Source of the DNA: Wenzhouxiangella sp.
GTDB lineage: Bacteria > Pseudomonadota > Gammaproteobacteria > Xanthomonadales > Wenzhouxiangellaceae
Direction of reading: 5' to 3'
Assembly: GCA_007118895.1 (NCBI GenBank)
Contig: SKQS01000255.1
Coordinates: 1-38,685 of the forward strand
Length of the DNA stretch: 38,685 nucleotides
Shown: piece after piece, positions 16,407-24,556 of the stretch
Numbering within the stretch: the stretch's first letter is position 1
Layout of the letters: each line of letters starts with the position of its first letter
Notes under the pieces: generated by a model
The model's input: only the letters and a program-made list of their open reading frames with translations
The model's database searches: none
What the model was told of the DNA's origin: nothing
Program-made: the position numbers and the translations under genes

Positions 16407-17783
16407 ATGAAACTGAAGATGCCCCACACCCTGAGCCTGCTGTTCTTCCTGATGATCGCCGCCTATGCGGCGACCTGGATCGTGCCGCAGGGTCAGTTTG
16501 AGACCGCGCTGACCGACGCCGGCCGACAGGTGGTGGTTCCGGGCACTTTCGAGGTCGCCGAGGAACGCGACGGCTTGAGTCCCTGGCAATTCTTCAGGGC
16601 CGTGCCGCGTGCATTTGCCGATGCCTCCGACATCATCTTCTTTCTGTTCATCATTGGTGGCGTGCTGGCGGTGATCCGCTCCACCGGCACCATCGACGCC
16701 CTGCTCGGCGGGCTGCTCAAACGCTTCGGCGGCAACCCCGGCATCCTGATCTTTGCCGTGATCTTCGTGTTCGCTCTGACCTCCTCGGCGATGGGGGCGT
16801 CCGGCGAATACATCCCGTTCGTGCTGATCCTGGTCGGCCTGTGCCGAGCGATGCGCATGGACCCGCTGACCGCGGTGGGCATGGTCGTTGCCGGCTACGG
16901 CATAGGCTACGGCATAGCCGCCTTCAACCCCTATACGGTGGTCGTCGCCCAGGGTATTGCCGAGCTCCCGACCTATTCGGGCTGGCAGTGGAAGCTGGCC
17001 CTGCTGCCAGTGTTCGTGCTGATCGGCGTCCACCATGTCTGGTCGTATGCGCGCCGGGTGCAGGCCGACCCAAGCTCAAGCCTGGTTGCCGACGTCAAAG
17101 CCGCCGATGCCGGAACGGCCCGGCATGACTTTCCCGAGCTGGAAACTCGCCACTGGCTGATCCTGGCCGGCTTCATTGCCGCGCTGGGCACCGCGATCTG
17201 GGGTATTGCCACCCGCGGCTGGTACCTGACCGAGCTGGGTGCGGCCTTTCTGATCCTGGGCGTGGCGACCGCCGCAGTCTGCCGACTGTCACCCAGCATG
17301 ACTGCCGAGAAGTTCGTCCAGGGCGCCACCGAGCTGGCCGAAACCGCGCTGCTGGTTGGCGTGGCCCGCGGCATTGCCCTGATCATGGAAGACGGCCAGA
17401 TCCTCCACACCATCGTCCATACCCTGTCGCTGCCACTGGGCCTGGTCGGGGCAGAGCTCGCCGCCGTCGGCATGCTGATCGTGCAGGCCATCCTCAACCT
17501 GTTCATTCCGTCTGGCAGCGGACAGGCCTTCGTCACCATGCCGCTGATGGCGCCGCTGAGCGACATTCTCGGGGTAAGCCGCGAGGTTGCGGTGCTGGCA
17601 TTCCAGTTCGGCGATGGCTTTGCCAACATGATCATCCCGACCAACGCCATCCTGATGGGCATCCTGGGCATGGCCGGCGTGCCCTACGATCGCTGGTTCC
17701 GGTTCTGCCTGCCGCTGTTTCTCAAGCTGCTGGCTGCAGCCGCCATCGTGCTGGTCGCCGCGGTGCTGCTGATCCCGATCTGA
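16407..17783 (+). CDS. YfcC-family membrane carrier (ArsB/NhaD/DcuC-like superfamily)
   Basis: A 458-residue transporter with about 11-12 helices. It opens MPHTLSLLFFLMIAAYAATW then IVPQGQF, and carries SSAMGASGEYIPFV and a second inverted-repeat motif IPSGSGQAFVTMPLMAPLSD near the C-terminus. Such paired re-entrant motifs are typical of the YfcC/DcuC-like carriers, many of which are annotated as C4-dicarboxylate or basic amino acid carriers. The substrate cannot be told from sequence. I prefer the ATG at 16407; an in-frame GTG at 16374 would add eleven mostly Asn/Thr residues (AANNNTKRIA) that are not needed by the fold. It is convergent with the next gene, with a 4-bp gap. Confidence 0.85.
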   Translation: MKLKMPHTLSLLFFLMIAAYAATWIVPQGQFETALTDAGRQVVVPGTFEVAEERDGLSPWQFFRAVPRAFADASDIIFFLFIIGGVLAVIRSTGTIDALLGGLLKRFGGNPGILIFAVIFVFALTSSAMGASGEYIPFVLILVGLCRAMRMDPLTAVGMVVAGYGIGYGIAAFNPYTVVVAQGIAELPTYSGWQWKLALLPVFVLIGVHHVWSYARRVQADPSSSLVADVKAADAGTARHDFPELETRHWLILAGFIAALGTAIWGIATRGWYLTELGAAFLILGVATAAVCRLSPSMTAEKFVQGATELAETALLVGVARGIALIMEDGQILHTIVHTLSLPLGLVGAELAAVGMLIVQAILNLFIPSGSGQAFVTMPLMAPLSDILGVSREVAVLAFQFGDGFANMIIPTNAILMGILGMAGVPYDRWFRFCLPLFLKLLAAAAIVLVAAVLLIPI

Positions 17784-17787
17784 ACCG

Positions 17788-18666
17788 TTAGTCCGGAATC
17801 TCCAGCAGCGCCGAGCGAAAGCGCCAGAAATTCCAGTAGCCGGGGTCGATGGCCAGGGCCTCGGCCATGAACCGGCCGAGATCTTCGGCGATCTCGCTCG
17901 GCGAGTCGGTGGTGCGCGGCGGACGGATGGTCAGGAAGCGCTCACCGGTGCGACCGTCGGGATAGCAACGAAACAGCACGTAGGGCTTGTTCAGCCGTGC
18001 CAGCAGCTCCAGCGCGCCCAGCCGGAACCGGAACACTCCGACCTCGGTGGGAACACGAACGACGCGCGATTCAGGGCCGCCCGGCGAATCAACCAGCACC
18101 AGGCAGGGGCGGTGACTTTCCAGCTGGGCACGAATCCGCTCGAACGCGCCGCCGGTGCTGATGGCAGTGTTTTCGGTCACCCGCAGCAGCAGCTTCAGGC
18201 GGCGCATGATGTAGCGTCGCTGCGGCAGGCTCATGCCCGCCATCTCCGCCTCGATCGGCGGCCGATAGACGATGGCCGGCACGTGACCGGCCCGCTTCAT
18301 GTGCGAGACGGCGGGCAGCCCGGTACCCCAGTGCACACCGGTGGCGATGAACCCACCATCGTCAGGCCAGCTGCCCTCGACATGGGTAATGCCGCGCGCC
18401 AGTCCGCGGTCTCCAAACAGCGCGAAACGCTCGAAATCGACCATGTCCAGAGCGGCGGCAAATCGCTGATGCCGTTCCCACTGCACCGGGTCGCCGACCA
18501 GTGGCGGGAGCTTGTCCTCGATCGGCGCCGACCAGCGATCATAGGCGCCAGGACGTTGAATAACCAGTCGGTAGCAGCGCCGAATCGCCCGTGCCGACGG
18601 CAGCAGGGCAAGGCTGCGGGGATAAAGATACATTTCGGCCAGATCACGGCCGGTTGAAGGCTTCAA
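17788..18666 (-). CDS. LpxL/HtrB-like lipid A acyltransferase homologue
   Basis: A 292-residue protein whose core follows the late lipid A acyltransferase pattern: a histidine segment, then RRYIMRRLKLLLR, ALVLVDSPGG-like strand (CLVLVDSPGGPESRVVRVP) and a receding VLFRCYPDGRTG strand. Family members use an HxxxxD/E motif (usually HFGNWE). Here the matching site reads H112-WGTG-L117, so the acidic residue is missing. Either the activity differs or another acid serves. No clear N-terminal membrane anchor is visible. The start is TTG 18666 with GGAA 8 bases upstream; an ATG at 18633 is possible. It is transcribed away from nfeD. Confidence 0.7.
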   Translation of the reverse strand: MKPSTGRDLAEMYLYPRSLALLPSARAIRRCYRLVIQRPGAYDRWSAPIEDKLPPLVGDPVQWERHQRFAAALDMVDFERFALFGDRGLARGITHVEGSWPDDGGFIATGVHWGTGLPAVSHMKRAGHVPAIVYRPPIEAEMAGMSLPQRRYIMRRLKLLLRVTENTAISTGGAFERIRAQLESHRPCLVLVDSPGGPESRVVRVPTEVGVFRFRLGALELLARLNKPYVLFRCYPDGRTGERFLTIRPPRTTDSPSEIAEDLGRFMAEALAIDPGYWNFWRFRSALLEIPD

Positions 18667-18731
18667 GCAACAGGTTCCGATACACGCATGGTCGGAGAAG
18701 TATAAGTCGAGTTCAGTAGCCCGCTCGAACT

Positions 18732-18790
18732 TGCTAAGACATTCATGTTAAAAGGCGCATTCAGAAGCTTTGAATATGAATGTCTTAGTA
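18732..18790. repeat. inverted repeat in the gap between acyltransferase and nfeD
   Basis: CTAAGACATTCAT (18734-18746) and ATGAATGTCTTAG (18776-18788) are perfect 13-bp inverted copies; allowing two mismatches the arms extend to 18 bp (18732-18749 and 18773-18790) around a 23-base loop. The surrounding gap (18667-18903) is more AT-rich than its neighbours. There is no T-run after the stem, so it is not a normal terminator. It may be a protein-binding site, an RNA leader structure for nfeD, or a small repeat element. Confidence 0.6.
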
Positions 18791-18903
18791 GGGCACAATA
18801 CATGCTGGAGCAGAGCTTGAAGCCCCCATCCGGGCACTGGCTTCGGCGCGCAATTCCCGGCTTGTTGACGCAGCCCTCAGCCCCCATGGTTTCAAATAGT
18901 GCC

Positions 18904-20376
18904 ATGAAAAACGCGAATCGATCCATCTGGCGCCCGTTGCTGGCAATCTCGCTGATCGCCTGCGCGGTGCTGATCATCAGCTTCAACGCCAGCCTGCGGG
19001 CCGGCGATGGGGCGGTGTACGTGCTTGACATCGAAGGTGCAATCGGACCGGCGACCCGCGATTACATGATCCGCGGCATCGAGCGAGCAGAGCGCGAAGG
19101 GGCTGCCCTGGTTGTCTTGCGCATGGATACCCCGGGCGGGCTGGATGCCTCGATGCGCGACATGATCAAGAAGATTCTCAATGCCGATGTGCCGGTGGCT
19201 ACCTGGGTCGGGCCTCCCGGCGCCCGTGCCGCCAGCGCCGGCACCTACATTCTTTATGCCAGCCATATCGCCGCCATGGCGCCATCGACCAACCTTGGCG
19301 CAGCAACCCCGGTCCCGGTAGGCGGCGGGGGAGGAGACAGCGAGCGGCAAAGACCGCGCTCGCCTGCCGAGCGTGCAATGGAGGAGCTGGCCGGTGACGA
19401 AGACAACGATGGCGAGGCTGCCGATGGGCAAGAACAGGAACGCGCAGAGCGCGAGGACGCCGACGCCCCCGCCGGCACCGCCACTGATCGCAAGGTCATC
19501 GAGGATGCCGTGGCCTACATTCGCGGCCTGGCCTATCGCCACGGTCGCAACGCCGACTGGGCGGAAAAGGCGGTACGCGAAGCCGTCAGCCTGACCGCCA
19601 CCGAGGCGCTGGATATCAATGTCATCGACCTGGTCGCCGAAAACCTGCGCGAGCTGCTGGCAGCCGTCGACGGCAAGGAGATCAAGCTGGTCGATCGCAG
19701 CGTAATCCTGGAAACCGAAAACGCCCGGATCGAGGAGATCGAACCGGACTGGCGCAGCGAACTGCTGGCCGTGATCACCAACCCGACCCTGGCCTATATC
19801 CTGCTGATCATCGGCATCTACGGACTGATCCTGGAGGGCTACAACCCCGGCGCGCTGGTGCCCGGCGTGATCGGCGGCATCTGCCTGCTGCTGGCCCTGT
19901 ATGCCTTCCAGATCCTGCCGGTCAACTATGCCGGCCTGGCGCTGATGGTGCTGGGCTTCGCCCTGATCGCAGTCGAGCTGTTCGTGCCGTCATTCGGCAT
20001 ATTGGGCATCGGAGGCGTGCTGGCCGTGGTGTTCGGCTCGGTGATCCTGATGGACACCGACGTGCCGGGCTTCGGCCTGTCTACCGGCTTCGTCATCGGG
20101 ATGGGACTGAGTTCCGCCCTGATGTTCTTCGCACTGATGTGGCTGGTCCAGCGCAGCCTGCGCAAACCCCAGGTAGCCGGTATCGAGGCCATGATCGGGC
20201 ACACCGCCACGGCGCTTCGCGACTTCGAAAACGGCAGGGGCCGGGTACACATACTCGGCGAAGACTGGCAGGCAATCGCCGATGAGCCTGTCCATCGGGG
20301 GGATACCGTTACCGTGACCCGCGTTGACGATCTGACCGTGGCCGTTAAACCTTATTCCAAGACTGGAGACAACTGA
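18904..20376 (+). CDS. NfeD family membrane-bound serine protease (ClpP-class)
   Basis: A long-form NfeD protein (490 residues from the chosen start). It has an N-terminal signal-like helix, then a ClpP-like domain with MDTPGGL and [14 protein letters not shown], where Ser111 of ASAGT is the likely nucleophile. A charged insert follows (about 140-195, Glu/Asp/Arg rich), then four to five helices, and a C-terminal OB-fold (about 423-488, from [14 protein letters not shown]). Partner proteins are SPFH/stomatin-type proteins, and the next gene is exactly that, overlapping by one base (TGATG). I chose ATG 18904 because it places the hydrophobic signal at the start; the frame is open upstream to 18745 but that part overlaps an inverted repeat and looks non-coding. 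Confidence 0.9.
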   Translation: MKNANRSIWRPLLAISLIACAVLIISFNASLRAGDGAVYVLDIEGAIGPATRDYMIRGIERAEREGAALVVLRMDTPGGLDASMRDMIKKILNADVPVATWVGPPGARAASAGTYILYASHIAAMAPSTNLGAATPVPVGGGGGDSERQRPRSPAERAMEELAGDEDNDGEAADGQEQERAEREDADAPAGTATDRKVIEDAVAYIRGLAYRHGRNADWAEKAVREAVSLTATEALDINVIDLVAENLRELLAAVDGKEIKLVDRSVILETENARIEEIEPDWRSELLAVITNPTLAYILLIIGIYGLILEGYNPGALVPGVIGGICLLLALYAFQILPVNYAGLALMVLGFALIAVELFVPSFGILGIGGVLAVVFGSVILMDTDVPGFGLSTGFVIGMGLSSALMFFALMWLVQRSLRKPQVAGIEAMIGHTATALRDFENGRGRVHILGEDWQAIADEPVHRGDTVTVTRVDDLTVAVKPYSKTGDN

Positions 20377-21137
20377 TGTTTGACATGTACTTCTGGCTGA
20401 CTCCGATCGTCATTCTGGTGCTGATTGTCGCCAATGCGATCAAGGTGCTGCGCGAATACGAGCGCGGCGTGATCTTTACCCTCGGGCGCTTCTACAAGGT
20501 CAAAGGGCCTGGCATCATCATCGTCATCCCGATGATCCAGCAGATGGTTCGCGTCGATCTGCGCACCATTGTCATGGATGTGCCGACCCAGGACGTGATC
20601 TCCTTCGACAACGTGTCGGTCAAGGTCAATGCCGTGATCTACTACCGCGTGGTCGATCCGCAGAAGGCCATCATCAACGTCGAGCGCTTCATGGACGCGA
20701 CCAGCCAGCTGGCCCAGACCACGCTGCGCTCGGTGCTGGGCAAGCACGAGCTGGATGAAGTGCTGGCCGAGCGCGACAAACTCAACGAGGACATCCAGAA
20801 GATTCTCGACTCGCAGACCGACGCCTGGGGCGTGAAGGTGGCCAACGTCGAAATCAAGCACGTCGACCTGGATGAGTCGATGATCCGCGCCATCGCCCGC
20901 CAGGCCGAGGCCGAGCGCCAGCGGCGCGCCAAGGTGATCCATGCCGACGGCGAACAGCAGGCAGCCAAGAAGCTGGTCGAGGCGGCTACCGAACTGGCCG
21001 AGGCGCCCGGGGCCATGCAGCTTCGCTACATGCAGACCCTGACCGAGATCGGCGGCGAGCAGAACTCGACCATCGTGTTCCCGTTGCCAATGGACCTGCT
21101 CGAGCCGCTGATGGCCAAGATCAAGGACGGCAAATGA
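20376..21137 (+). CDS. slipin/stomatin family SPFH protein
   Basis: A 253-residue membrane protein with one N-terminal hydrophobic hairpin or helix (about 6-24), then the SPFH domain: [42 protein letters not shown] and VIYYRV. A helical Ala/Glu/Arg-rich segment follows (about 170-215, [19 protein letters not shown]). The length and motifs match prokaryotic stomatin (slipin). Such proteins form oligomeric rings in the membrane and are substrates or partners of NfeD proteases. It is translationally coupled to nfeD (TGATG) and overlaps the next gene by 4 bases. Confidence 0.95.
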   Translation: MFDMYFWLTPIVILVLIVANAIKVLREYERGVIFTLGRFYKVKGPGIIIVIPMIQQMVRVDLRTIVMDVPTQDVISFDNVSVKVNAVIYYRVVDPQKAIINVERFMDATSQLAQTTLRSVLGKHELDEVLAERDKLNEDIQKILDSQTDAWGVKVANVEIKHVDLDESMIRAIARQAEAERQRRAKVIHADGEQQAAKKLVEAATELAEAPGAMQLRYMQTLTEIGGEQNSTIVFPLPMDLLEPLMAKIKDGK

Positions 21138-21571
21138 TCAAGCGAGTATTGATGGCGGCGGCCATGGCGCTGTTGCTTGCAGGCGCCGCCACGGCCGCCG
21201 ACTACGGTGACATTCCGGAGGTTGCCCCGCCGGAGCTGAGCGTTGCCGAAGCCGTCTACGGCCAGGACCGCCTGCTCGACGAGGACGTGGCGGTACACGG
21301 CCGGGTCAGCAACGTTTGCACCCACCGCGGTTGCTGGGCGATTCTTGAAAGCGAGGGCGAAATGCTGCGCATCAAGGCCGATGATCATGCCTTCGCGATG
21401 CCGGCCGACTACCGTGGCGAGGCGATTGCCTTCGGGCGGCTGGAGCTGGTCGACATCACGCCCGAACATGCCCGGCACCTGGTCGAGGACGATGGCGCCG
21501 ACCCGGCCATACTCGAGCAAGACACCGAACTGCGTCTGATCGCCAGCGGGGTGCGTTTTCTCGATGAATAG
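21134..21571 (+). CDS. secreted DUF4920 protein
   Basis: A 145-residue protein with a clear signal peptide ([20 protein letters not shown], cleavage near AAD at 21-23). The mature part fits DUF4920: [20 protein letters not shown], then C62-THRG-C67-WAIL, a two-Cys segment found throughout the family. The OB-like fold and exported location suggest a periplasmic role. The cysteines might bind metal or form a disulfide. Function is not known. It is coupled to slipin by a 4-base overlap and overlaps the next gene by 8 bases. Confidence 0.85.
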   Translation: MIKRVLMAAAMALLLAGAATAADYGDIPEVAPPELSVAEAVYGQDRLLDEDVAVHGRVSNVCTHRGCWAILESEGEMLRIKADDHAFAMPADYRGEAIAFGRLELVDITPEHARHLVEDDGADPAILEQDTELRLIASGVRFLDE

Positions 21572-21995
21572 CGACGGGTCCGTGGCCAGACCCATAGACC
21601 CGACCGCTGAAGCCGGCGTACGCGCCCTGCTGGATGAATGGGTGGCCAGAGTTGGCGACCGGGATCCGCAGGCCGTCGCCGATCTGTATCACCCGCAGGC
21701 CCAGTTCTGGGGCACGCTGGCAGCGCACGTGCGCGATGAGCCGGTCGAGGTGCTGGATTACTTTCAGCAATTCCTCGACCGGCATTCGATTTCAGCCGAC
21801 ATCGGCAGCCTGCATCTGCGCGAGGCGGGCGAGCTGGTGCTGGCCGCCGGCCATTACATCTTTCGCTGGCAGGATCGACCGGATAGCGACGAGATCAAGG
21901 CCCGCACCCGCTTTACCTTCGTGTTCGGTCGCGAGGCCGGGCCCTGGAGCATCCTCCAGCACCACTCCTCGGCCTGGGTGCTCAACGGCATCTGA
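21564..21995 (+). CDS. NTF2-like (SnoaL/DUF4440-type) protein
   Basis: A 143-residue soluble protein with the cone-shaped NTF2-like pattern: helix VRALLDEWVARVGDRDPQAV, then ADLYHPQAQFWGTL, a long helix VLDYFQQFLDR, and antiparallel strands ending in WSILQHHSSAWV. This resembles the CaMKII-association-domain-like subgroup (SgcJ/EcaC-type annotation). Such proteins bind small ligands or serve as association domains; the specific role is unknown. It is the last gene of the nfeD operon and has no signal peptide, so it acts in the cytoplasm. It is convergent with the collagen-like gene, 23 bp away. Confidence 0.8.
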   Translation: MNSDGSVARPIDPTAEAGVRALLDEWVARVGDRDPQAVADLYHPQAQFWGTLAAHVRDEPVEVLDYFQQFLDRHSISADIGSLHLREAGELVLAAGHYIFRWQDRPDSDEIKARTRFTFVFGREAGPWSILQHHSSAWVLNGI

Positions 21996-22018
21996 ACCCC
22001 AGCTGAACCCCTATGCAC

Positions 22019-23509
22019 TCAGGGCAGCGGCGAATTCACGGAATAGGTAACCTGTGCGCCGTGTATCCGGCCCACAGTTACAAGAACGTTCCAGCTCCAG
22101 GTCACCCGGATGCCGTAGTGATTGGACTGGTTGTCGATGACCACGGTCGGATCGAGTATGACCGGCCAGAAAAATGGCTCGTCAGAATCAGGGATAACCC
22201 AGCTGGTCAGTGAGCCGAGGAGCTCACCGCTGCCGCTAAATGACGAACGATATACCTCGACCACATGCGGTGCGGTATTGTCAGGATCGTTGGCGGACAG
22301 CCAGACTGTGACGCTATTCAGGGTAGCGCCATGGGGCAACTGGATCGGTGCATAAAGCGTGGTCGTGCCAGTGAGACCAGTTGTCCGGATGTGGTTTTGG
22401 GACAGGACCCAAGACACATTATTGTCCACCGTCCGAAACAGGCTCGGTGGTATCGACAGCCTGCGCGTCGTCGTCGGCAGCGAGGGCACCTCGGCCATGG
22501 CCACCGGGCCCTGGAAACTGGACGCTCCGGCCACCTCCAGCATGGCTTGAGGATCGTCGGTGCCAATCCCCACCGCGTGTTCGAAGTAATTGCGACTGCC
22601 CGCCGCACCGGTGATGTGAACACCGAATCCGGCCGGGCTGCTGACCTCGCCAACCAGTGCCGCGGTCTGGCCGGAAGCGTGCGTCGCCCGAGCGTGCACG
22701 CCGGTCCCTGTCGCACCCTGGGATGAACCCCGCACGCCAACAGCCGAGCCACTGGCTCCAAACGTCTGCCCGGACACGCCAATGCCATTGGAGCTGCTGG
22801 TCGTCCCGCGCACGCCGTAAGTGAATCCAGTGCTGCTGGAGGCAATACCCAGTACGGCCGTGCCGCCGGAGCTCTGTATGCGACCGCGCACCCCGGTCGC
22901 CACCCCGCTGGCGGCAGTGTTTTCGCCAAACAGGGCCGGCTCCAGATCGCTGCTGACAGCGTGCAGTTCGGCCTCAGGGCTGGCGGTTCCCACGCCCACG
23001 CGGCCCTGATCGTAGATCGCATCATCGCCGACCAGCACGAAGGGTGAGGCGCCCGGTGGGCCGGGATCGCCGGGTGGACCCGGGTCGCCGGGCGGACCGG
23101 GATCGCCCGGCAGGCCAGGATCACCCTGGGGACCCTGATTGCCGTCGAGGGCAAACAGTGCCATCGGTGACGGCCGGACCGCCTGGCGCGGGCTCAAGGG
23201 CATGCCGTTGACGCGCACTTCCAGGTAGCGGACCTGGGCGGTGAAAGCCGCCAGACCGAAGTTCAGCTCGACCTGGAACAGGCCCTCCTCCACTGGCCAG
23301 CCAGGACGGGACTGTACCGGCCCGACTGAACTACCACCGCTGACCTGGTCGAAAAGCTCGAACTCCAGGTTGGCAGTGCCGGTATAAGGGGTGCCGCCGG
23401 ATTTGAGCTGGCCCTGGTAGGTGATGGTCGTGGACTGGGTGATTGCGACTGTCGGCAACAGGAGCAGCGCCAGCAGCGCACTAGAAATGCAGTGTCTTGA
23501 CAGGTTCAT
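22019..23509 (-). CDS. secreted collagen-like surface protein
   Basis: A 496-residue exported protein. The ATG at 23509 is chosen because it begins a signal peptide (MNLSRHCISSALLALLLLPT, cleavage near residue 25). Residues 26-120 form the domain that often opens such proteins (ITYQGQLKSGGTPYTGTAN, then YLEVRVNG and LSPRQAVRPSPMALFAL). Residues 126-155 are ten Gly-X-Y triplets, mostly GDP/GPP. After this come VGVGTASPEAELHAV, a long Gly/Ser/Thr-rich stretch with repeated (G/A)VRG and SG..GV units, a second VGIGTDDPQAMLEVAG and a C-terminal beta-rich region (about 360-496). It probably forms trimeric surface or extracellular fibres. Upstream are three phased 11-bp repeats that may be an operator. 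No DGFES tail is present. Confidence 0.85.
   Translation of the reverse strand: MNLSRHCISSALLALLLLPTVAITQSTTITYQGQLKSGGTPYTGTANLEFELFDQVSGGSSVGPVQSRPGWPVEEGLFQVELNFGLAAFTAQVRYLEVRVNGMPLSPRQAVRPSPMALFALDGNQGPQGDPGLPGDPGPPGDPGPPGDPGPPGASPFVLVGDDAIYDQGRVGVGTASPEAELHAVSSDLEPALFGENTAASGVATGVRGRIQSSGGTAVLGIASSSTGFTYGVRGTTSSSNGIGVSGQTFGASGSAVGVRGSSQGATGTGVHARATHASGQTAALVGEVSSPAGFGVHITGAAGSRNYFEHAVGIGTDDPQAMLEVAGASSFQGPVAMAEVPSLPTTTRRLSIPPSLFRTVDNNVSWVLSQNHIRTTGLTGTTTLYAPIQLPHGATLNSVTVWLSANDPDNTAPHVVEVYRSSFSGSGELLGSLTSWVIPDSDEPFFWPVILDPTVVIDNQSNHYGIRVTWSWNVLVTVGRIHGAQVTYSVNSPLP
23045..23134 (-). repeat. collagen-triplet coding repeat
   Basis: This stretch encodes ten Gly-X-Y triplets. The middle has an 18-bp unit encoding GDPGPP, repeated three times with small changes, so the triplet number may vary between strains. 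Confidence 0.8.
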
Positions 23510-23565
23510 GATCAAACGACCCCGGCATCTATGAGTGTCAGCCGAGCATGGCCAGAACCGGGCCG

Positions 23566-23598
23566 GAAATCCTGAAGATTTCCGGAAGATTTCCTGAA
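23566..23598 (-). promoter_or_regulatory. three phased 11-bp repeats, candidate operator
   Basis: On the minus strand three contiguous 11-mers read TTCAGGAAATC, TTCCGGAAATC and TTCAGGATTTC. The lower two also form a perfect 9-bp palindrome (CCGGAAATC, 23563-23571; GATTTCCGG, 23577-23585). They lie 57-89 bp upstream of the collagen-like gene's ATG. Exact one-turn phasing suggests side-by-side binding of a regulator on one face of the DNA. The regulator is unknown. Confidence 0.5.
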
Positions 23599-24097
23599 CT
23601 TTGCTTTTGCGGGCCGGAAAGCGGCGAATTGAAGGGGGAAGTTCCCGCCGGCCGACCCTCGCTCGCTGCTCGGTGCAGGGGAGGGTAAGCAACGGCGATC
23701 AGACCATGTCAGACATGGAGATCGGCCGGCAGGAAAACGGTAGTGGAAGCCGGTTTCAGCGCACCTTATGCACCATGGTGCCGTAGCGCCGTTCTGTAGG
23801 CTGGTGCGGCTTGCCCGAAGGGCGAAAAGCGCCAGCCGGAAGAACGACCAGCGCGTGAGGGGCCGCCAGGTCCCGTGGCTGGGGCGTTTCGCGACCGAGT
23901 GCACCGGAAACGTACTCGCCTGTACGGTGAGGAAGTGCAGGCCAGAGCCGGAGTGCGGTTTGCCGTAGGCATGAAGCGCTCCGGCGGCGGCCGGCCGCAC
24001 GTGCGACCGAGGGAAACGGCCCAGACACGGGGGCTGGTGGCTCCGCAGTAGGCAGCATGGTGAATAAGGTGGGCACGGCCCGGCTCCTAAATGTCGG
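23599..24097. other. gene-poor stretch between two secreted-protein genes
   Basis: I see no convincing gene here. Several overlapping frames exist on both strands, all with atypical composition and no good ribosome binding sites. One structured element, described separately, lies at 23799-23837. The rest is GC-rich with short palindromes. Confidence 0.5.
23799..23837. repeat. nested hairpin, candidate dispersed repeat
   Basis: Outer arms GGCTGGTGC (23799-23807) and GCGCCAGCC (23829-23837) pair with one mismatch. Inside is a perfect GCCC-GAA-GGGC hairpin (23813-23823) next to a GCTT/AAGC pairing. This is the form of REP-like palindromic units; genome copies are needed to confirm. Confidence 0.4.
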
Positions 24098-24400
24098 TCA
24101 GGACTCGAAGCCGTCGCGGAAGATCACGTCGGTTTCGGTCACGGTCACACCCCAGAATCCCCCGGTCAGCTCCCACGGTCCGCCCGTCGACGGCGCCGAT
24201 GCGCTGGCGTCCCATTGACCGATGGTGCCGGAAAGCTCCCACTGGGGATTGACCGGATCGTCGCCGGACAAGATTTCTCCGCCACCATCGATGGTCCACC
24301 AGTCTATGGTCCAGGTCTGCGCGCTGGCCGCCGTTGCCAGCAGGATTGCCAACAAGATTGTCAGCGTGGTCGCCAGCATCAAGGGGGTGAATCTTCTCAT
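24098..24400 (-). CDS. small secreted protein with C-terminal DGFES motif
   Basis: A 100-residue exported protein. The ATG at 24400 has GGAGCG 5 bases upstream and begins a signal peptide (MRRFTPLMLATTLTILLAIL, with SAQ at about 26-28). The mature part is Trp/Gly-rich with two related blocks, WELSGTIGQWD and WELTGGFWGV; this SGTIGQ...GGFW pattern occurs in many short exported proteins of unknown role. It ends VIFRDGFES, almost the same as the tail of the GSDH-family enzyme encoded at 28884-30209 (IIFIDGFES). I read the tail as a possible sorting or anchoring tag. Binding partners are unknown. Confidence 0.75.
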   Translation of the reverse strand: MRRFTPLMLATTLTILLAILLATAASAQTWTIDWWTIDGGGEILSGDDPVNPQWELSGTIGQWDASASAPSTGGPWELTGGFWGVTVTETDVIFRDGFES

Positions 24401-24482
24401 CGTTCGCTCCTGTTGAGTCGGGCCGAATCTGGCCTGATCGGCCACTCGAAACACGCCCTCATGGTTACCCGGAAGCGAATCC

Positions 24483-24514
24483 GAATCTTGAAGTTTTCGT
24501 GATTTTTTCTTGAA
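24483..24514 (-). promoter_or_regulatory. paired TTCAAGA repeats, candidate operator
   Basis: Upstream of the small secreted gene the minus strand holds TTCAAGATTC (24483-24492) and TTCAAGA (24508-24514), 22 bp apart, which is two helical turns. The unit resembles the TTCAGGATTTC repeat upstream of the neighbouring collagen-like gene. This is a pattern observation only. Confidence 0.3.
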
Positions 24515-24548
24515 AAGTGCTACTTTCGGCCCCGAAAGCAGAAAAATC
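24501..24548 (-). terminator. bipartite stem-loop after the gamma-carbonic anhydrase gene
   Basis: Outer arms GATTTTTTCT (24501-24510) and AGAAAAATC (24540-24548) enclose an inner hairpin CTTTCG-GCCC-CGAAAG (24523-24538). On the minus strand it starts 9 bases after the end of the carbonic anhydrase gene, with CTTTT shortly after the inner stem. It may terminate that transcript. It overlaps one of the TTCAAGA repeats, so its role is uncertain. Confidence 0.4.
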
Positions 24549-24556
24549 AGGATTTC

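Noticed and set aside
18745-18903. N-terminal extension of nfeD
   Set aside because: The in-frame extension covers the inverted repeat and would place 53 polar residues before the signal helix; ATG 18904 is more sensible.
23756-24076. 106-codon minus-strand frame
   Set aside because: Overlaps the nested hairpin repeat, has no ribosome binding site and shows no domain; most likely a chance frame.
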